From Pelagerythrobacter marensis (GTDB lineage Bacteria; Pseudomonadota; Alphaproteobacteria; Sphingomonadales; Sphingomonadaceae): a stretch of 64,000 nucleotides of DNA. The stretch spans positions 2,821,034 to 2,885,033 of the forward strand of contig NZ_CP011805.1 in NCBI RefSeq assembly GCF_001028625.1. The letters run 5' to 3'. Position 1 is the stretch's first letter; the number at the start of each line of letters is the position of its first letter. The notes under the pieces are model-generated. The model saw only the letters and a program-made list of their open reading frames with translations. It did no database searches and was not told where the DNA came from. A program made the position numbers and the translations under genes. This document shows, piece by piece, positions 25,850 to 34,074 of this stretch.

Positions 25850-25903
25850 CATTGGCGCCGATTGCTATGGCTTGGGGCGTCGATCTGAGTTTTCGAGGAT
25901 ATT

Positions 25904-26038
25904 ATGAAGCGGACTTTCCAGCCCAGCAACCTCGTGCGCAAGCGGCGCCACGGCTTTTTCGCCCGCAAGGCGACCCCTGGCGGCCGCAAGGTTCTGCGCC
26001 TGCGCCGCCGGCGCGGTCGCAAGTCGCTCTGCGCGTAA
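25904..26038 (+). CDS. rpmH: 50S ribosomal protein L34
   Basis: A 44-residue, very basic ribosomal protein: MKRTFQPSNLVRKRRHGFFA, then KATPGGRKVLRLRRRRGRKS. It heads the conserved rpmH-rnpA-yidD-yidC order. CGAGGATATT precedes the ATG. A terminator stands between it and rnpA. Confidence 0.98.
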   Translation: MKRTFQPSNLVRKRRHGFFARKATPGGRKVLRLRRRRGRKSLCA

Positions 26039-26115
26039 CCCTCTCGCGTGCGTCCGTTTGGCGGGCGTACGACGACTTTTGCGCCCCGCGGCGCAACCGG
26101 TGGCCGGCAGGCCTG

Positions 26116-26140
26116 ACGGGCTCCTTTCGGGAGCCCGTTT
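26116..26140 (+). terminator. Intrinsic terminator between rpmH and rnpA
   Basis: Stem ACGGGCTCC / GGAGCCCGT closed by a short TTTCG loop and followed by TTCG. It would limit read-through from the highly expressed rpmH into rnpA. Confidence 0.75.
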
Positions 26141-26185
26141 CGTGCGTGCTTACCATTGCCCGGATTTGACTCTATTCTTTCGTCG

Positions 26186-26554
26186 ATGACACTCGCGACG
26201 ATCCGCAAGCGCGCCGATTTTCTGGCTGCGAATCGCGGGTTGCGCGTTGCGCGACCCGGCTTCGTACTGCTGGCCCATCCCAACGGCGGGCAGGGCAAGC
26301 GCTTCGGTATCACCGTGACCAAGAAAATTGGCAACGCGGTCGTGCGCAACCGGATGAAGCGCCGTTTCCGGGAGCTTCTGCGGGCAGCCTTGCCCGAAGC
26401 CGGCCTGCCCGATCACGACCATGTGCTGATCGGCCGCGAAGGCGGGGTGGAGCGCGATTTTGCCCGGCTGGCGGACGAGTTGGGCGAAGCGCTGCGCCGG
26501 GCGGCGGCCGGCAAGGGCGATCCGCCACGCCGCCGCCGGGGAGGGCGCAGATGA
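26186..26554 (+). CDS. rnpA: Ribonuclease P protein component
   Basis: A 122-residue basic protein that binds the RNase P RNA and helps mature tRNA 5' ends. The signature is RFGITVTKKIGNAVVRNRMK followed by RRFRELLR (about residues 41-67). The N-terminal MTLATIRKRADFLAAN is typical. The Arg-rich tail (PPRRRRGGRR) is an extension seen in alphaproteobacteria. The ATG at 26186 was chosen over a TTG at 26156. Its stop overlaps the yidD start by four bases (ATGA). Confidence 0.96.
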   Translation: MTLATIRKRADFLAANRGLRVARPGFVLLAHPNGGQGKRFGITVTKKIGNAVVRNRMKRRFRELLRAALPEAGLPDHDHVLIGREGGVERDFARLADELGEALRRAAAGKGDPPRRRRGGRR

Positions 26555-26760
26555 GGCGCGCGCTGATTCTGGTGGCGCGTGCCTGGCAGATCGGCCCCTC
26601 GCGCATCCTGCCGCCTACCTGCCGCTATGCCCCCAGCTGTTCCGAATACGCGATTGAGGCGCTGGAGAAGCATGGGGCAATCAAGGGTGGATGGATGGCG
26701 GTGAAGCGTATAATGCGCTGCCACCCATGGGGCGGGCACGGCTATGATCCTGTGCCGTAA
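26551..26760 (+). CDS. yidD: Membrane protein insertion efficiency factor
   Basis: A 69-residue YidD protein. The cysteine block PPTCRYAPSCSEYAIEAL and the ending RIMRCHPWGGHGYDPVP are family signatures. It associates with the inner membrane and assists YidC in inserting proteins. It is translationally coupled to rnpA (ATGA overlap) and followed 45 bases later by yidC. Confidence 0.97.
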   Translation: MRRALILVARAWQIGPSRILPPTCRYAPSCSEYAIEALEKHGAIKGGWMAVKRIMRCHPWGGHGYDPVP

Positions 26761-26805
26761 TGCCTATATAACACACCTGTTGCGATAAACACGGGATCGA
26801 ACGTC

Positions 26806-28584
26806 TTGCATAACCAGCGCAATCTCCTGCTTGCCGTCCTGCTGAGCGGCCTGTTGATCCTCGGTTGGGATACCGCAATGGGTTGGCTCTATCCGCAAAC
26901 CGACCGCGCGGTTACGGAAGGGCGGATAGACACGCCCGCCGAAGCGGTGGAGGCGCGCCATACGCGCGAAGGCGGGCTGACCGATCCGGTCGAGATCGCG
27001 CAGGAACAGGCCGATCTCGAAACATCGCTCGCCGCACCCGACCGCGCGACGATCGACGCGCCGGCAATGGCCGGTTCGATCAACCCGGTCGGCGCGCGGA
27101 TCGACGACATTACGCTGAAGGATCACCGCGAGTCTGTCGAAGAAGACAGTGGCCCCGTGCGCCTGTTTTCGCCGCAAGGGACCCCGGCCCAGAATTTCGC
27201 GCAGTTCGGCTGGGTGGGCGAAGGAATGCGCGCGCCCGATGCCGAAACCGTCTGGCAGGTCGAAGGCGGCCCGTTGACGCCCGACAGCCCGGTCACCATG
27301 CGGTGGGACAATGGCGAAGGGCAGCGTTTTTCCATCCGTCTGAGCATTGACGAACATTATCTGATCACGGCGGAACAGACCGTCGCCAACACTGGCGACG
27401 GCGCCGTAATCGTGCGGCCTTTTGCCCTGCTCAACCGCACCAGCCGCACCGCCAGCGCCAGCCAGTGGATTCTGCATTCCGGCCCGATCGGCTATTTCGG
27501 CGACGGCGTGCAGTTCGGCCCCGATTACGACGATCTGGACGAGGATGGGCCGCAATCGCCGGCCGAGCGTGCGGGATGGATCGGCTTTACCGACATCTAC
27601 TGGATGTCCGCCATCGTGCCGCAGAAGGGCAGCGACGCCGCTGCCGAGTTTCGCGCAATGGGCGGCGAGCATTATCGTGCTTCGCTGGTCTATCAGCCGG
27701 TAAGCGTCGCATCGGGACGGCAGGTTTCGCGGACCACGCGCCTGTTTGTGGGTGCCAAGGACAGCGCAGTTCTGGCCGATTATCAGGAAGCGGGGATCCC
27801 CGGGTTCGACAATGCCATCGACTGGGGCTGGTTCGGGGTGATCGAGAAGCCGATTCTCTGGCTGCTGAAGCAGCTTTACGATCTGGCGGGTAACTTCGGC
27901 GTTGCGATCATCCTGCTGACCCTGGTGGTTCGCCTGCTGATGTTCCCCATCGCGCAGAAGCAGTTCGCCTCGATGGCCGCGATGAAGGCCGTCCAGCCCA
28001 AGATGAAGGCGATCCAGGAACGTTACAAGGACGATCGCCAGCAGCAGCAGCAGAAGATCATGGCGCTGTACAAGGAAGAAGGGGTCAATCCGCTGGCCGG
28101 GTGCCTTCCCCTGCTGCTGCAGATTCCGATCTTCTTCGGCCTGTACAAGGTGCTGATGCTGTCGATCGAGATGCGCCACAAGCCCTTCGCGCTGTGGATC
28201 GACGATCTTTCCGCCCCCGATCCGGCGCATATCCTGAACCTGTTCGGCCTACTGCCGTTCGAGGTGCCGGGGCTGATCGCCATCGGGCCGCTGGCGGTGC
28301 TGCTGGGCGTGACGATGTGGCTGACCTTCAGGCTCAATCCGTCGACGATGGATCCGATGCAGCAGCAGATCTTCAACATCATGCCGTGGGTGCTGATGTT
28401 CGTCATGGCGCCGTTCGCTGCCGGTCTGCTGCTTTACTGGATTACCAACAACGTGCTGACCCTGGCACAGCAGAGCTATCTCTATTCCAAGAACCCCCAG
28501 CTGAAGGCGCAGGCACAGGCGGAGAAGGAAAAGACGGAGCGGGGCAAGACTGACGATCCTGGCGAGAAGAAGGGCAAGGCGTGA
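26806..28584 (+). CDS. yidC: Membrane protein insertase YidC
   Basis: A 592-residue insertase that integrates proteins into the inner membrane alone or with SecYEG. The N-terminal helix (NLLLAVLLSGLLILGW) is followed by a large periplasmic domain (about residues 25-340) and the C-terminal five-helix core beginning near FGVAIILLTLVVRLLMFP. A glutamine-rich cytoplasmic loop (QQQQQK) and the motif GCLPLLLQIPIFFGLYKVL are characteristic. The start is a TTG, because no in-frame ATG or GTG stands nearby and the family begins here. The stop overlaps the engB GTG (GTGA). Confidence 0.97.
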   Translation: MHNQRNLLLAVLLSGLLILGWDTAMGWLYPQTDRAVTEGRIDTPAEAVEARHTREGGLTDPVEIAQEQADLETSLAAPDRATIDAPAMAGSINPVGARIDDITLKDHRESVEEDSGPVRLFSPQGTPAQNFAQFGWVGEGMRAPDAETVWQVEGGPLTPDSPVTMRWDNGEGQRFSIRLSIDEHYLITAEQTVANTGDGAVIVRPFALLNRTSRTASASQWILHSGPIGYFGDGVQFGPDYDDLDEDGPQSPAERAGWIGFTDIYWMSAIVPQKGSDAAAEFRAMGGEHYRASLVYQPVSVASGRQVSRTTRLFVGAKDSAVLADYQEAGIPGFDNAIDWGWFGVIEKPILWLLKQLYDLAGNFGVAIILLTLVVRLLMFPIAQKQFASMAAMKAVQPKMKAIQERYKDDRQQQQQKIMALYKEEGVNPLAGCLPLLLQIPIFFGLYKVLMLSIEMRHKPFALWIDDLSAPDPAHILNLFGLLPFEVPGLIAIGPLAVLLGVTMWLTFRLNPSTMDPMQQQIFNIMPWVLMFVMAPFAAGLLLYWITNNVLTLAQQSYLYSKNPQLKAQAQAEKEKTERGKTDDPGEKKGKA

Positions 28585-29219
28585 CCGGAGATATCGCCCC
28601 GGAGGAACGCGCGGCGAAGCTGTTCTCGGGCCGGGTGGAGTTTCTACTGTCCGCCCCGCAGCTGAAGTTCCTGCCCGAACCGACCGTGCCAGAAATTGCC
28701 TTCTGCGGGCGCAGCAACGTGGGCAAAAGCTCGCTGCTCAACGCCCTGACGGGGCGCCGGGCGATTGCGCGCACTTCTGTCACCCCCGGTCGCACGCAGG
28801 AACTGAACTTCTTCGAAGTCGGTGAACCCACGCTTTTCCGGCTGGTCGATATGCCGGGATACGGTTTTGCCAAAGCTCCGGTGAAAGTGGTCGAGCGCTG
28901 GCGCCAGCTGGTGCGGACTTATCTCAAGGGGCGGCAGGTGCTGCATCGCACGCTGGTGCTGGTCGATTCGCGCCACGGCCTCAAGGATGTCGATCGCGAG
29001 ATGATGACGATGCTCGACGAAACGGCGGTCGGTTACCGCATCGTTTTGACCAAGGCAGACAAAATCAAGGCCAGCGAGCTTGCGAAGGTGACCGAAGTGA
29101 CGGCGGTCGAAGCGCGCAAGCATCCGGCGGCGCACCCGGTGCTCCACGTCACCAGTTCGGAAAAGGGTATGGGTATCGCGGAACTGCGCGCGGCGGTGCT
29201 GGAAGACGCGCGCGTCTGA
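28581..29219 (+). CDS. engB: Ribosome biogenesis GTP-binding protein YihA/EngB
   Basis: A 212-residue small GTPase needed for 50S subunit assembly. G1 is GRSNVGKSS (residues 43-51), G3 is DMPGYGFAKAP and G4 is TKADKI. PGRTQELNFFEV is the switch I region. The GTG start overlaps the yidC stop by four bases, which is a common arrangement in this cluster. Confidence 0.96.
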   Translation: MTGDIAPEERAAKLFSGRVEFLLSAPQLKFLPEPTVPEIAFCGRSNVGKSSLLNALTGRRAIARTSVTPGRTQELNFFEVGEPTLFRLVDMPGYGFAKAPVKVVERWRQLVRTYLKGRQVLHRTLVLVDSRHGLKDVDREMMTMLDETAVGYRIVLTKADKIKASELAKVTEVTAVEARKHPAAHPVLHVTSSEKGMGIAELRAAVLEDARV

Positions 29220-29276
29220 CCGCACAGGCGCTGTTAGCGCTTGCTCTGCGCACCGGGGCGACACAGAAACCGCGCC

Positions 29277-29738
29277 ATGACTTACACCATCGCGCAGGAC
29301 TCGCTGGACGATGCCGAAGTGCTCGCGCTCCTTCAGCTCCACCTCGACGAAATGCATCGCTGGTCGCCGGCGTGCAAGGTTCATGCGCTGCCGGCAGAGC
29401 GTTTGCGCGCGCCCGATGTCACGTTCTTCACCGTCCGCGACGGGTCTGCCCTGGCTGCCGTCGGTGCGTTGAAGGAACTGGCACCGGATCGGGGCGAGCT
29501 GAAATCGATGCGCGCCGCCCCTGGCTATCGGGGGAAAGGGGCGGGCGAGGCTGTCCTGCTGCATCTCATGGCCGAAGCGCGCGCGCGCGGATACTGCTGG
29601 CTTGGCCTCGAAACCGGCCGGCCTGCGCCCTTCCTTCCCGCGGCGCGACTTTACACCAAGCACGGATTCATCGAGTGTCCAGCATTCGGCGATTACGTCT
29701 CCGACGAATTCAGCCTGTGCATGGAGAAATGGTTGTGA
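29277..29738 (+). CDS. GNAT family N-acetyltransferase
   Basis: A 153-residue acetyl-CoA-dependent transferase. The acetyl-CoA loop is APGYRGKGAGEAVLLHLMAEA, preceded by the beta strand ELKSMRAAP and followed by ARLYTKHGFIEC. Overall it resembles the YsnE/PaiA-like subgroup. The ATG at 29277 was chosen since the upstream in-frame extension is arginine-rich and unlike the family. Its stop overlaps the GTG of the class A beta-lactamase gene by four bases, so the two are translated together. The substrate is unknown. Confidence 0.88.
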   Translation: MTYTIAQDSLDDAEVLALLQLHLDEMHRWSPACKVHALPAERLRAPDVTFFTVRDGSALAAVGALKELAPDRGELKSMRAAPGYRGKGAGEAVLLHLMAEARARGYCWLGLETGRPAPFLPAARLYTKHGFIECPAFGDYVSDEFSLCMEKWL

Positions 29739-30634
29739 TTTTCGACAGACGGACCGCACTCGCGGGCGGTGTCGCGCTGGCCGCTGGTGCCTGCGTACCG
29801 GTGGAACGGGATCGAGGCGGTCGGTACTCCGCTTTGCTGAACATTGTCGAAGAGACGGCGAACGGCACGCTCGGCGTGGCAGTCTTCGATACCGGGACCG
29901 GTCGGATCTGGGGCCACAACGATTACGCCCGCTTCCCGCAGCTTTCCTCGTTCAAGCTGTCGCTCGCGGCGCTGGTGCTGCATCTCGACGAGACGGGCAC
30001 GCTCGATGCGGGGGAGCATATTTCCTGGGAAGCGAGCGAGCTGCTCGATTACGCGCCTTTCGCGAAGGACCGGCTGGAGCAGGGCGCGACGCTGCGCGAA
30101 CTGGCGGAAGCAACGCAGACGCTGAGCGACAATACCGCCGCCAACGTGCTGCTGCGCCGTCTCGGTGGGCCAGAGCGGCTCACGTCTTTCTGGCGCGCGA
30201 TCGGCGACGAGACGAGCCGGCTGGATCGAACGGAGCCAGCGCTCAACGACGTGCCGCCCGGAGAGATCCGGGATACGACCACGCCGGCGGCATCGGCGCG
30301 CACGTTGGCCAAACTGGTTTACGGCGACGTCCTGGGCGATGTCGCGCGAACGACGCTGAAAACGTGGATGGCCGAAACGCGCACCGGAATGCGCCGGGTG
30401 CGTGCGGGCCTTCCGCCCGAATGGCCGGCGGGCGACAAGACGGGGACATCGTTCGCGCCCGGGATGGGCAGCGTCTATGTCGATGTCGGCTATGTCGAAC
30501 CGGCAGGCCGCGCGCCGCTGACGTTCGCGACGTTTTTTCGCGCCGCGCGCCAGCATACGAGTGTCGACCCGCGGGCCGAAGGAGCATTGGCGGAAACCGG
30601 GCGGATCATTGCGCGGTACGCCGCCGAAGGTTGA
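29735..30634 (+). CDS. Class A (serine) beta-lactamase
   Basis: A 299-residue enzyme with every class A landmark: Ser71-x-x-Lys74 in SSFK, SDN at 131-133, Glu167 and Asn171 in EPALN (omega loop), and KTG at 235-237. These numbers are almost exactly the Ambler positions. The N-terminus DRRTALAGGVALAAGAC contains a twin-arginine-like pair and a lipobox Cys20, so it is probably exported and perhaps lipid-anchored. The GTG at 29735 has GGAG 8 bases upstream and overlaps the GNAT stop; an ATG at 29729 is possible. Spectrum and expression cannot be judged. Confidence 0.92.
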   Translation: MIFDRRTALAGGVALAAGACVPVERDRGGRYSALLNIVEETANGTLGVAVFDTGTGRIWGHNDYARFPQLSSFKLSLAALVLHLDETGTLDAGEHISWEASELLDYAPFAKDRLEQGATLRELAEATQTLSDNTAANVLLRRLGGPERLTSFWRAIGDETSRLDRTEPALNDVPPGEIRDTTTPAASARTLAKLVYGDVLGDVARTTLKTWMAETRTGMRRVRAGLPPEWPAGDKTGTSFAPGMGSVYVDVGYVEPAGRAPLTFATFFRAARQHTSVDPRAEGALAETGRIIARYAAEG

Positions 30635-30682
30635 AGCACGCAAATTCGCGCGGTTCGGTCGCTTCCGCTCCGCCCGGGAGGC

Positions 30683-31690
30683 TTAATCCTGCGCGAAGAT
30701 TGCGACCTCGTTCGTCCCGCTGCTGTCGGCACGGCCGCGGTACATGCCTGCGGAATTGAAGCTGAACACCGCCTCGCCTGCATTCGACATTACGATCACA
30801 CCGCCATCACCGCCCATTTCCGCGACTTCGGCAATTACCGTGTCGGACGCCTGCTGAACGCCTTCGCCCGCCAGCCGCACCCGATCGCAGATGGCTTGCG
30901 CAACGCCGGCGCGAATGAAGAATTCTCCCCACCCTGTGGCGGAGACCGCGCAGGACCGGTCATCGGCCCAGGTTCCGGCGCCGATAACCGGCGCATCGCC
31001 GATCCGGCCCCATCGCTTGCCGGTCATCCCCCCGGTGGAGGTGCCGGCGGCAAGATGGCCGGCCTGGTCTCGCGCCACCGCGCCAACGGTGCCGAACTTG
31101 TATTCAACGTCGAGAGCGGAAAGCTGCCGCGACTTCATGACTTCCAGCTGCTTCCGGCGGCGCTCGGTCGCGAACCAGGCGGGGGGCATCCGTTCAAGCC
31201 CTTTCGCGGTCGCGAACTGTTCGGCACCGGCGCCGGACAGGAACACGTGGCGGCCATCGTCCATTACCGCGCGGGCCAGATGGATCGGATGTCGCACCGT
31301 GGTGACCCCCGCCACCGCGCCCGCCGCGCGTGTCCGCCCGTCCATGATCGAGGCATCCATTTCATTGGCCCCCTCCCACGTAAACACCGATCCACGTCCG
31401 GCGTTGAACAGGGGATCGTCTTCCAGCAGGACGATCGCGGCCTCGACCGCCTGCAGCGCATCGCCGCCGCTGGCGAGAACTTCGGCACCGGCATCCAGTG
31501 CGGCCTGTAGCGAGCAGCGATAGGCTTCTTCCTGCTCGGAAGTCATGTTCTCCCGCTTCAGCGTGCCCGCGCCGCCATGAATCGCGAGCGACCAGCGAAC
31601 CGGCTCCGTTTCCTCCGGCGCGGGCTGCGCGGAGAGGGCCAGCGGGAACAGGGCGAATATCGCGAGAAGCGCGGCGATCGGTTTGCTCAT
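30683..31690 (-). CDS. Isoaspartyl peptidase / L-asparaginase (Ntn-hydrolase), secreted
   Basis: A 335-residue plant-type asparaginase. The proenzyme cuts itself before Thr201 in KFGTVGAVARD, which becomes the nucleophile. GDAPVIGAGTWADD and GTSTGGMTGKRWGRIGD line the pocket. A Sec signal peptide (residues 1-21) predicts a periplasmic location. The enzyme removes beta-aspartyl units from isomerised peptides or hydrolyses asparagine. The ATG at 31690 gives the signal peptide directly at the start; the open frame upstream to 31819 has no family match. It is convergent with the beta-lactamase gene. Confidence 0.92.
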   Translation of the reverse strand: MSKPIAALLAIFALFPLALSAQPAPEETEPVRWSLAIHGGAGTLKRENMTSEQEEAYRCSLQAALDAGAEVLASGGDALQAVEAAIVLLEDDPLFNAGRGSVFTWEGANEMDASIMDGRTRAAGAVAGVTTVRHPIHLARAVMDDGRHVFLSGAGAEQFATAKGLERMPPAWFATERRRKQLEVMKSRQLSALDVEYKFGTVGAVARDQAGHLAAGTSTGGMTGKRWGRIGDAPVIGAGTWADDRSCAVSATGWGEFFIRAGVAQAICDRVRLAGEGVQQASDTVIAEVAEMGGDGGVIVMSNAGEAVFSFNSAGMYRGRADSSGTNEVAIFAQD

Positions 31691-31813
31691 CCGGCGCAGG
31701 CTAGTGCGCGCCGCGGCGAAGGCAAGCGGAGGTTGTCCACCGCGGCCAAGCCAACGCTTTCGTCTGTTCTTTCCGCATGATAGGTTGCGGTTGCACAGCA
31801 GGGGAGAACACCA

Positions 31814-33040
31814 ATGCAATTGGGAAACTACCGTTTCGACCAGGAACTGGCGCTGCAGATCGGCGAAAAGGTGATCTGGGCCGTTCTGATTCTGGCAATC
31901 ACCTGGGCGCTGGCGCGTGCCGCCAAATGGGCCTTCGCCAAACTGGTCGATACCGTTTCGATCTTTCGACGAAATACCGGAAGCGGGGCAAGCCTGGGCG
32001 AATCGCTGGGCAAGATCGTCAGTCTGCTCGTCTGGCTGTTCGGCTTGCTGATCGTTCTCAGCGTTCTCGGGCTGGGCAATGCCGTCGGGCCACTCAACAC
32101 GCTGCTGGACAGTGTGATGGCGTTCCTCCCGCGGATTGCCGGCGCGGCGTTGATCTTCTTCATCGGCCTGATGATTGCCCGGATCGTGCGCGATCTGGTC
32201 GTCACGACGCTGCAGACGATCGATTTCGACAAATGGGCCAATCGCGGCGGGATTGATACCGTCACCGGCAACAGCGCGATCAGCAGTACGATCGGGACGA
32301 TCCTTTACGCCCTGATCGTGATCTTCGTCGCGATTCTCGCGCTCGACGCGCTCGACCTGCAGAGCGTGTCGGCCCCCGCGAGCAACATGTTGCAGCTCAT
32401 CTTCGATGCGATCCCGCGGATCATCGGTGCGGCCCTGCTGCTCGGCGTCGGCTATCTGATTGGCCGGTTCCTGGTTCCGTTGATCAAGGAAGTGCTCGTT
32501 GGGCTCGGCGTCGATCAGGCGCTGGGGGCGACGGAACTGCTCCCCGACAATACGACCGCGACCGATCTGATTGCGCGCGTTGCACAGATTGCGATCGTGC
32601 TGTTCTTCGCGATCGCCGCGACGCGGCTGCTCGGCTTCCCGGAACTGACCGCCATTCTCGACCAGGTGCTCGAACTTGGCGGGCGGGTTATCTTCGGGGC
32701 CGTGGTGATCCTCGTCGGCTTCCTCATCGCACGGTTGCTGGTCCGGATGATCTCGGGCGCGGGCGAGGCCAATCTCGCGGGCACGATCATCAAGTGGGCG
32801 ACGATCTTCGTCTTCACCTTCATGGGGCTCAGCTTCATGCAGGTCGGTGATGAGATCGTTCAGATCTTCTTCAGCGCCCTGGTGATCGGCGGCGCAGTGG
32901 CGGCAGCGCTGGCTTTCGGGCTGGGCGGACGCAACTGGGCCGCGCGCAAGCTGGAAGAATGGGATGCCGATGCACCGTCGTCGTCGCAGACCCGTCCGCG
33001 CGGTGAAACCGGGAACGATCCGCTACCGCCCGGCGCCTGA
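31814..33040 (+). CDS. Mechanosensitive ion channel family protein
   Basis: A 408-residue polytopic membrane protein built from repeated helix pairs of the MscS-like 'conserved TM helix' type. Repeating blocks such as LPRIAGAALIFFIGLMIARI, IPRIIGAALLLGVGYLIGRF and LGGRVIFGAVVILVGFLIAR are spaced through the protein. There are about ten to twelve hydrophobic segments. The last 40 residues are polar (AFGLGGRNWAARKLEEW is the final helix). Its likely role is a stretch-gated pore relieving osmotic stress. It is followed by a clear terminator and is divergent from the asparaginase gene. Confidence 0.82.
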   Translation: MQLGNYRFDQELALQIGEKVIWAVLILAITWALARAAKWAFAKLVDTVSIFRRNTGSGASLGESLGKIVSLLVWLFGLLIVLSVLGLGNAVGPLNTLLDSVMAFLPRIAGAALIFFIGLMIARIVRDLVVTTLQTIDFDKWANRGGIDTVTGNSAISSTIGTILYALIVIFVAILALDALDLQSVSAPASNMLQLIFDAIPRIIGAALLLGVGYLIGRFLVPLIKEVLVGLGVDQALGATELLPDNTTATDLIARVAQIAIVLFFAIAATRLLGFPELTAILDQVLELGGRVIFGAVVILVGFLIARLLVRMISGAGEANLAGTIIKWATIFVFTFMGLSFMQVGDEIVQIFFSALVIGGAVAAALAFGLGGRNWAARKLEEWDADAPSSSQTRPRGETGNDPLPPGA

Positions 33041-33085
33041 GGCGTAGGCACAGAAAGGGTGCCCTCAGGGTACCCTGCGATCAGG

Positions 33086-33120
33086 AGGGGCGCGGTCCGG
33101 CAGGTTCCGCGCCCCTTCTT
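33086..33120 (+). terminator. Intrinsic terminator of the mechanosensitive channel gene
   Basis: A ten-base stem AGGGGCGCGG / CCGCGCCCCT with an 11-base loop, followed by TCTT. It sits 45 bases after the stop and before a convergent membrane-protein gene. Confidence 0.8.
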
Positions 33121-33135
33121 GCATTGCGGATCGGT

Positions 33136-33846
33136 TCAGGCGGCGAGGATGCGACGTTGCCGGTGGGCGTTGAACAGCGCCACAGCGATCAGGAAGGCGA
33201 TGCAGATCATTACAAACTCGCCCCCGTCCTCCACGAACGTCTCGAATTCGAGCATTACCGGAGTGTGCGGCCCCCAGACGACCATGAGATCGACGATCAC
33301 CCCGAAAAACGCGGCAACGCCGATGCATCCGGCCAGAATGAGCGATTCGACCGCCGCGCGCAGCCGTGCGTGGCGCAGGCTGATGAACAGCGCGACGAGC
33401 CAGACGAGGCCGATCGCCAGGAACATGCTTGCCTCCCCAATGTCGTTCGCGCCTACCGGCAGGGGCCAGCCTTCGAACCAGTGGGCGAAGGCATGGCCGA
33501 ACCGTTCATGGATCTCGATACTGTTGTCGAGGGTCAGCCAGGCGAAGAGCAATGCATTGGCGAGATAGACGCTCGCCCCTTCCCACAGCCAGGTAATCAG
33601 CAGCATCAGCGACACGGCCAGCGTGAGGGAATATTCCAGCCACTCGCCGAACCCGCCGTCGGATGCGAGAAAGAACTGCACCGGCAGATGGGCATCGGTG
33701 AGTTCGCCGTAGTGCGCCGCCACGTCCAGTCCGATCAGCACGCCGGCGTAAGGCAGCAGCAGAAGCGCGGCGATGCGCAAGCTGCGCGAAGTGGCGATTT
33801 CGCGCAGCACGGCGAATGTCTCGCGGGCGAGTGGCGTATGGATCAC
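33136..33846 (-). CDS. Multi-pass membrane protein of unknown function
   Basis: A 236-residue protein with about six predicted membrane helices and short loops. I do not recognise a family. Distinctive polar patches are LDNSIEIHERFGHAFAHWFE, HYGELTDAHLP and FETFVEDGGEF, rich in His, Asp and Glu near helix ends. This could suggest metal or cofactor contacts. The start is a GTG at 33846 with GGGAGA a few bases upstream; a longer frame to 33909 exists. It is divergent from ispG by 228 bases. Confidence 0.7.
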   Translation of the reverse strand: MIHTPLARETFAVLREIATSRSLRIAALLLLPYAGVLIGLDVAAHYGELTDAHLPVQFFLASDGGFGEWLEYSLTLAVSLMLLITWLWEGASVYLANALLFAWLTLDNSIEIHERFGHAFAHWFEGWPLPVGANDIGEASMFLAIGLVWLVALFISLRHARLRAAVESLILAGCIGVAAFFGVIVDLMVVWGPHTPVMLEFETFVEDGGEFVMICIAFLIAVALFNAHRQRRILAA

Positions 33847-34074
33847 TATGGTCTCCCTGAAGGGTATGCCTTCCGCCGATCGGCAAAAAGACGCGCCACG
33901 TTGGCGCAAGCGGCACAGGATACAAGTGGATGAAGCGCGAAACGCGTCGATTTCATGCGCGCTCCCGGAATGGGACGAAACATTTGCCCGGCGTCATGCA
34001 GTGCGTCGTGGGATTTCGCCGCGCGATGGGACCGGTCATTGCCCCGTCATCCCGGTGTGCGTATATGGCGGACC

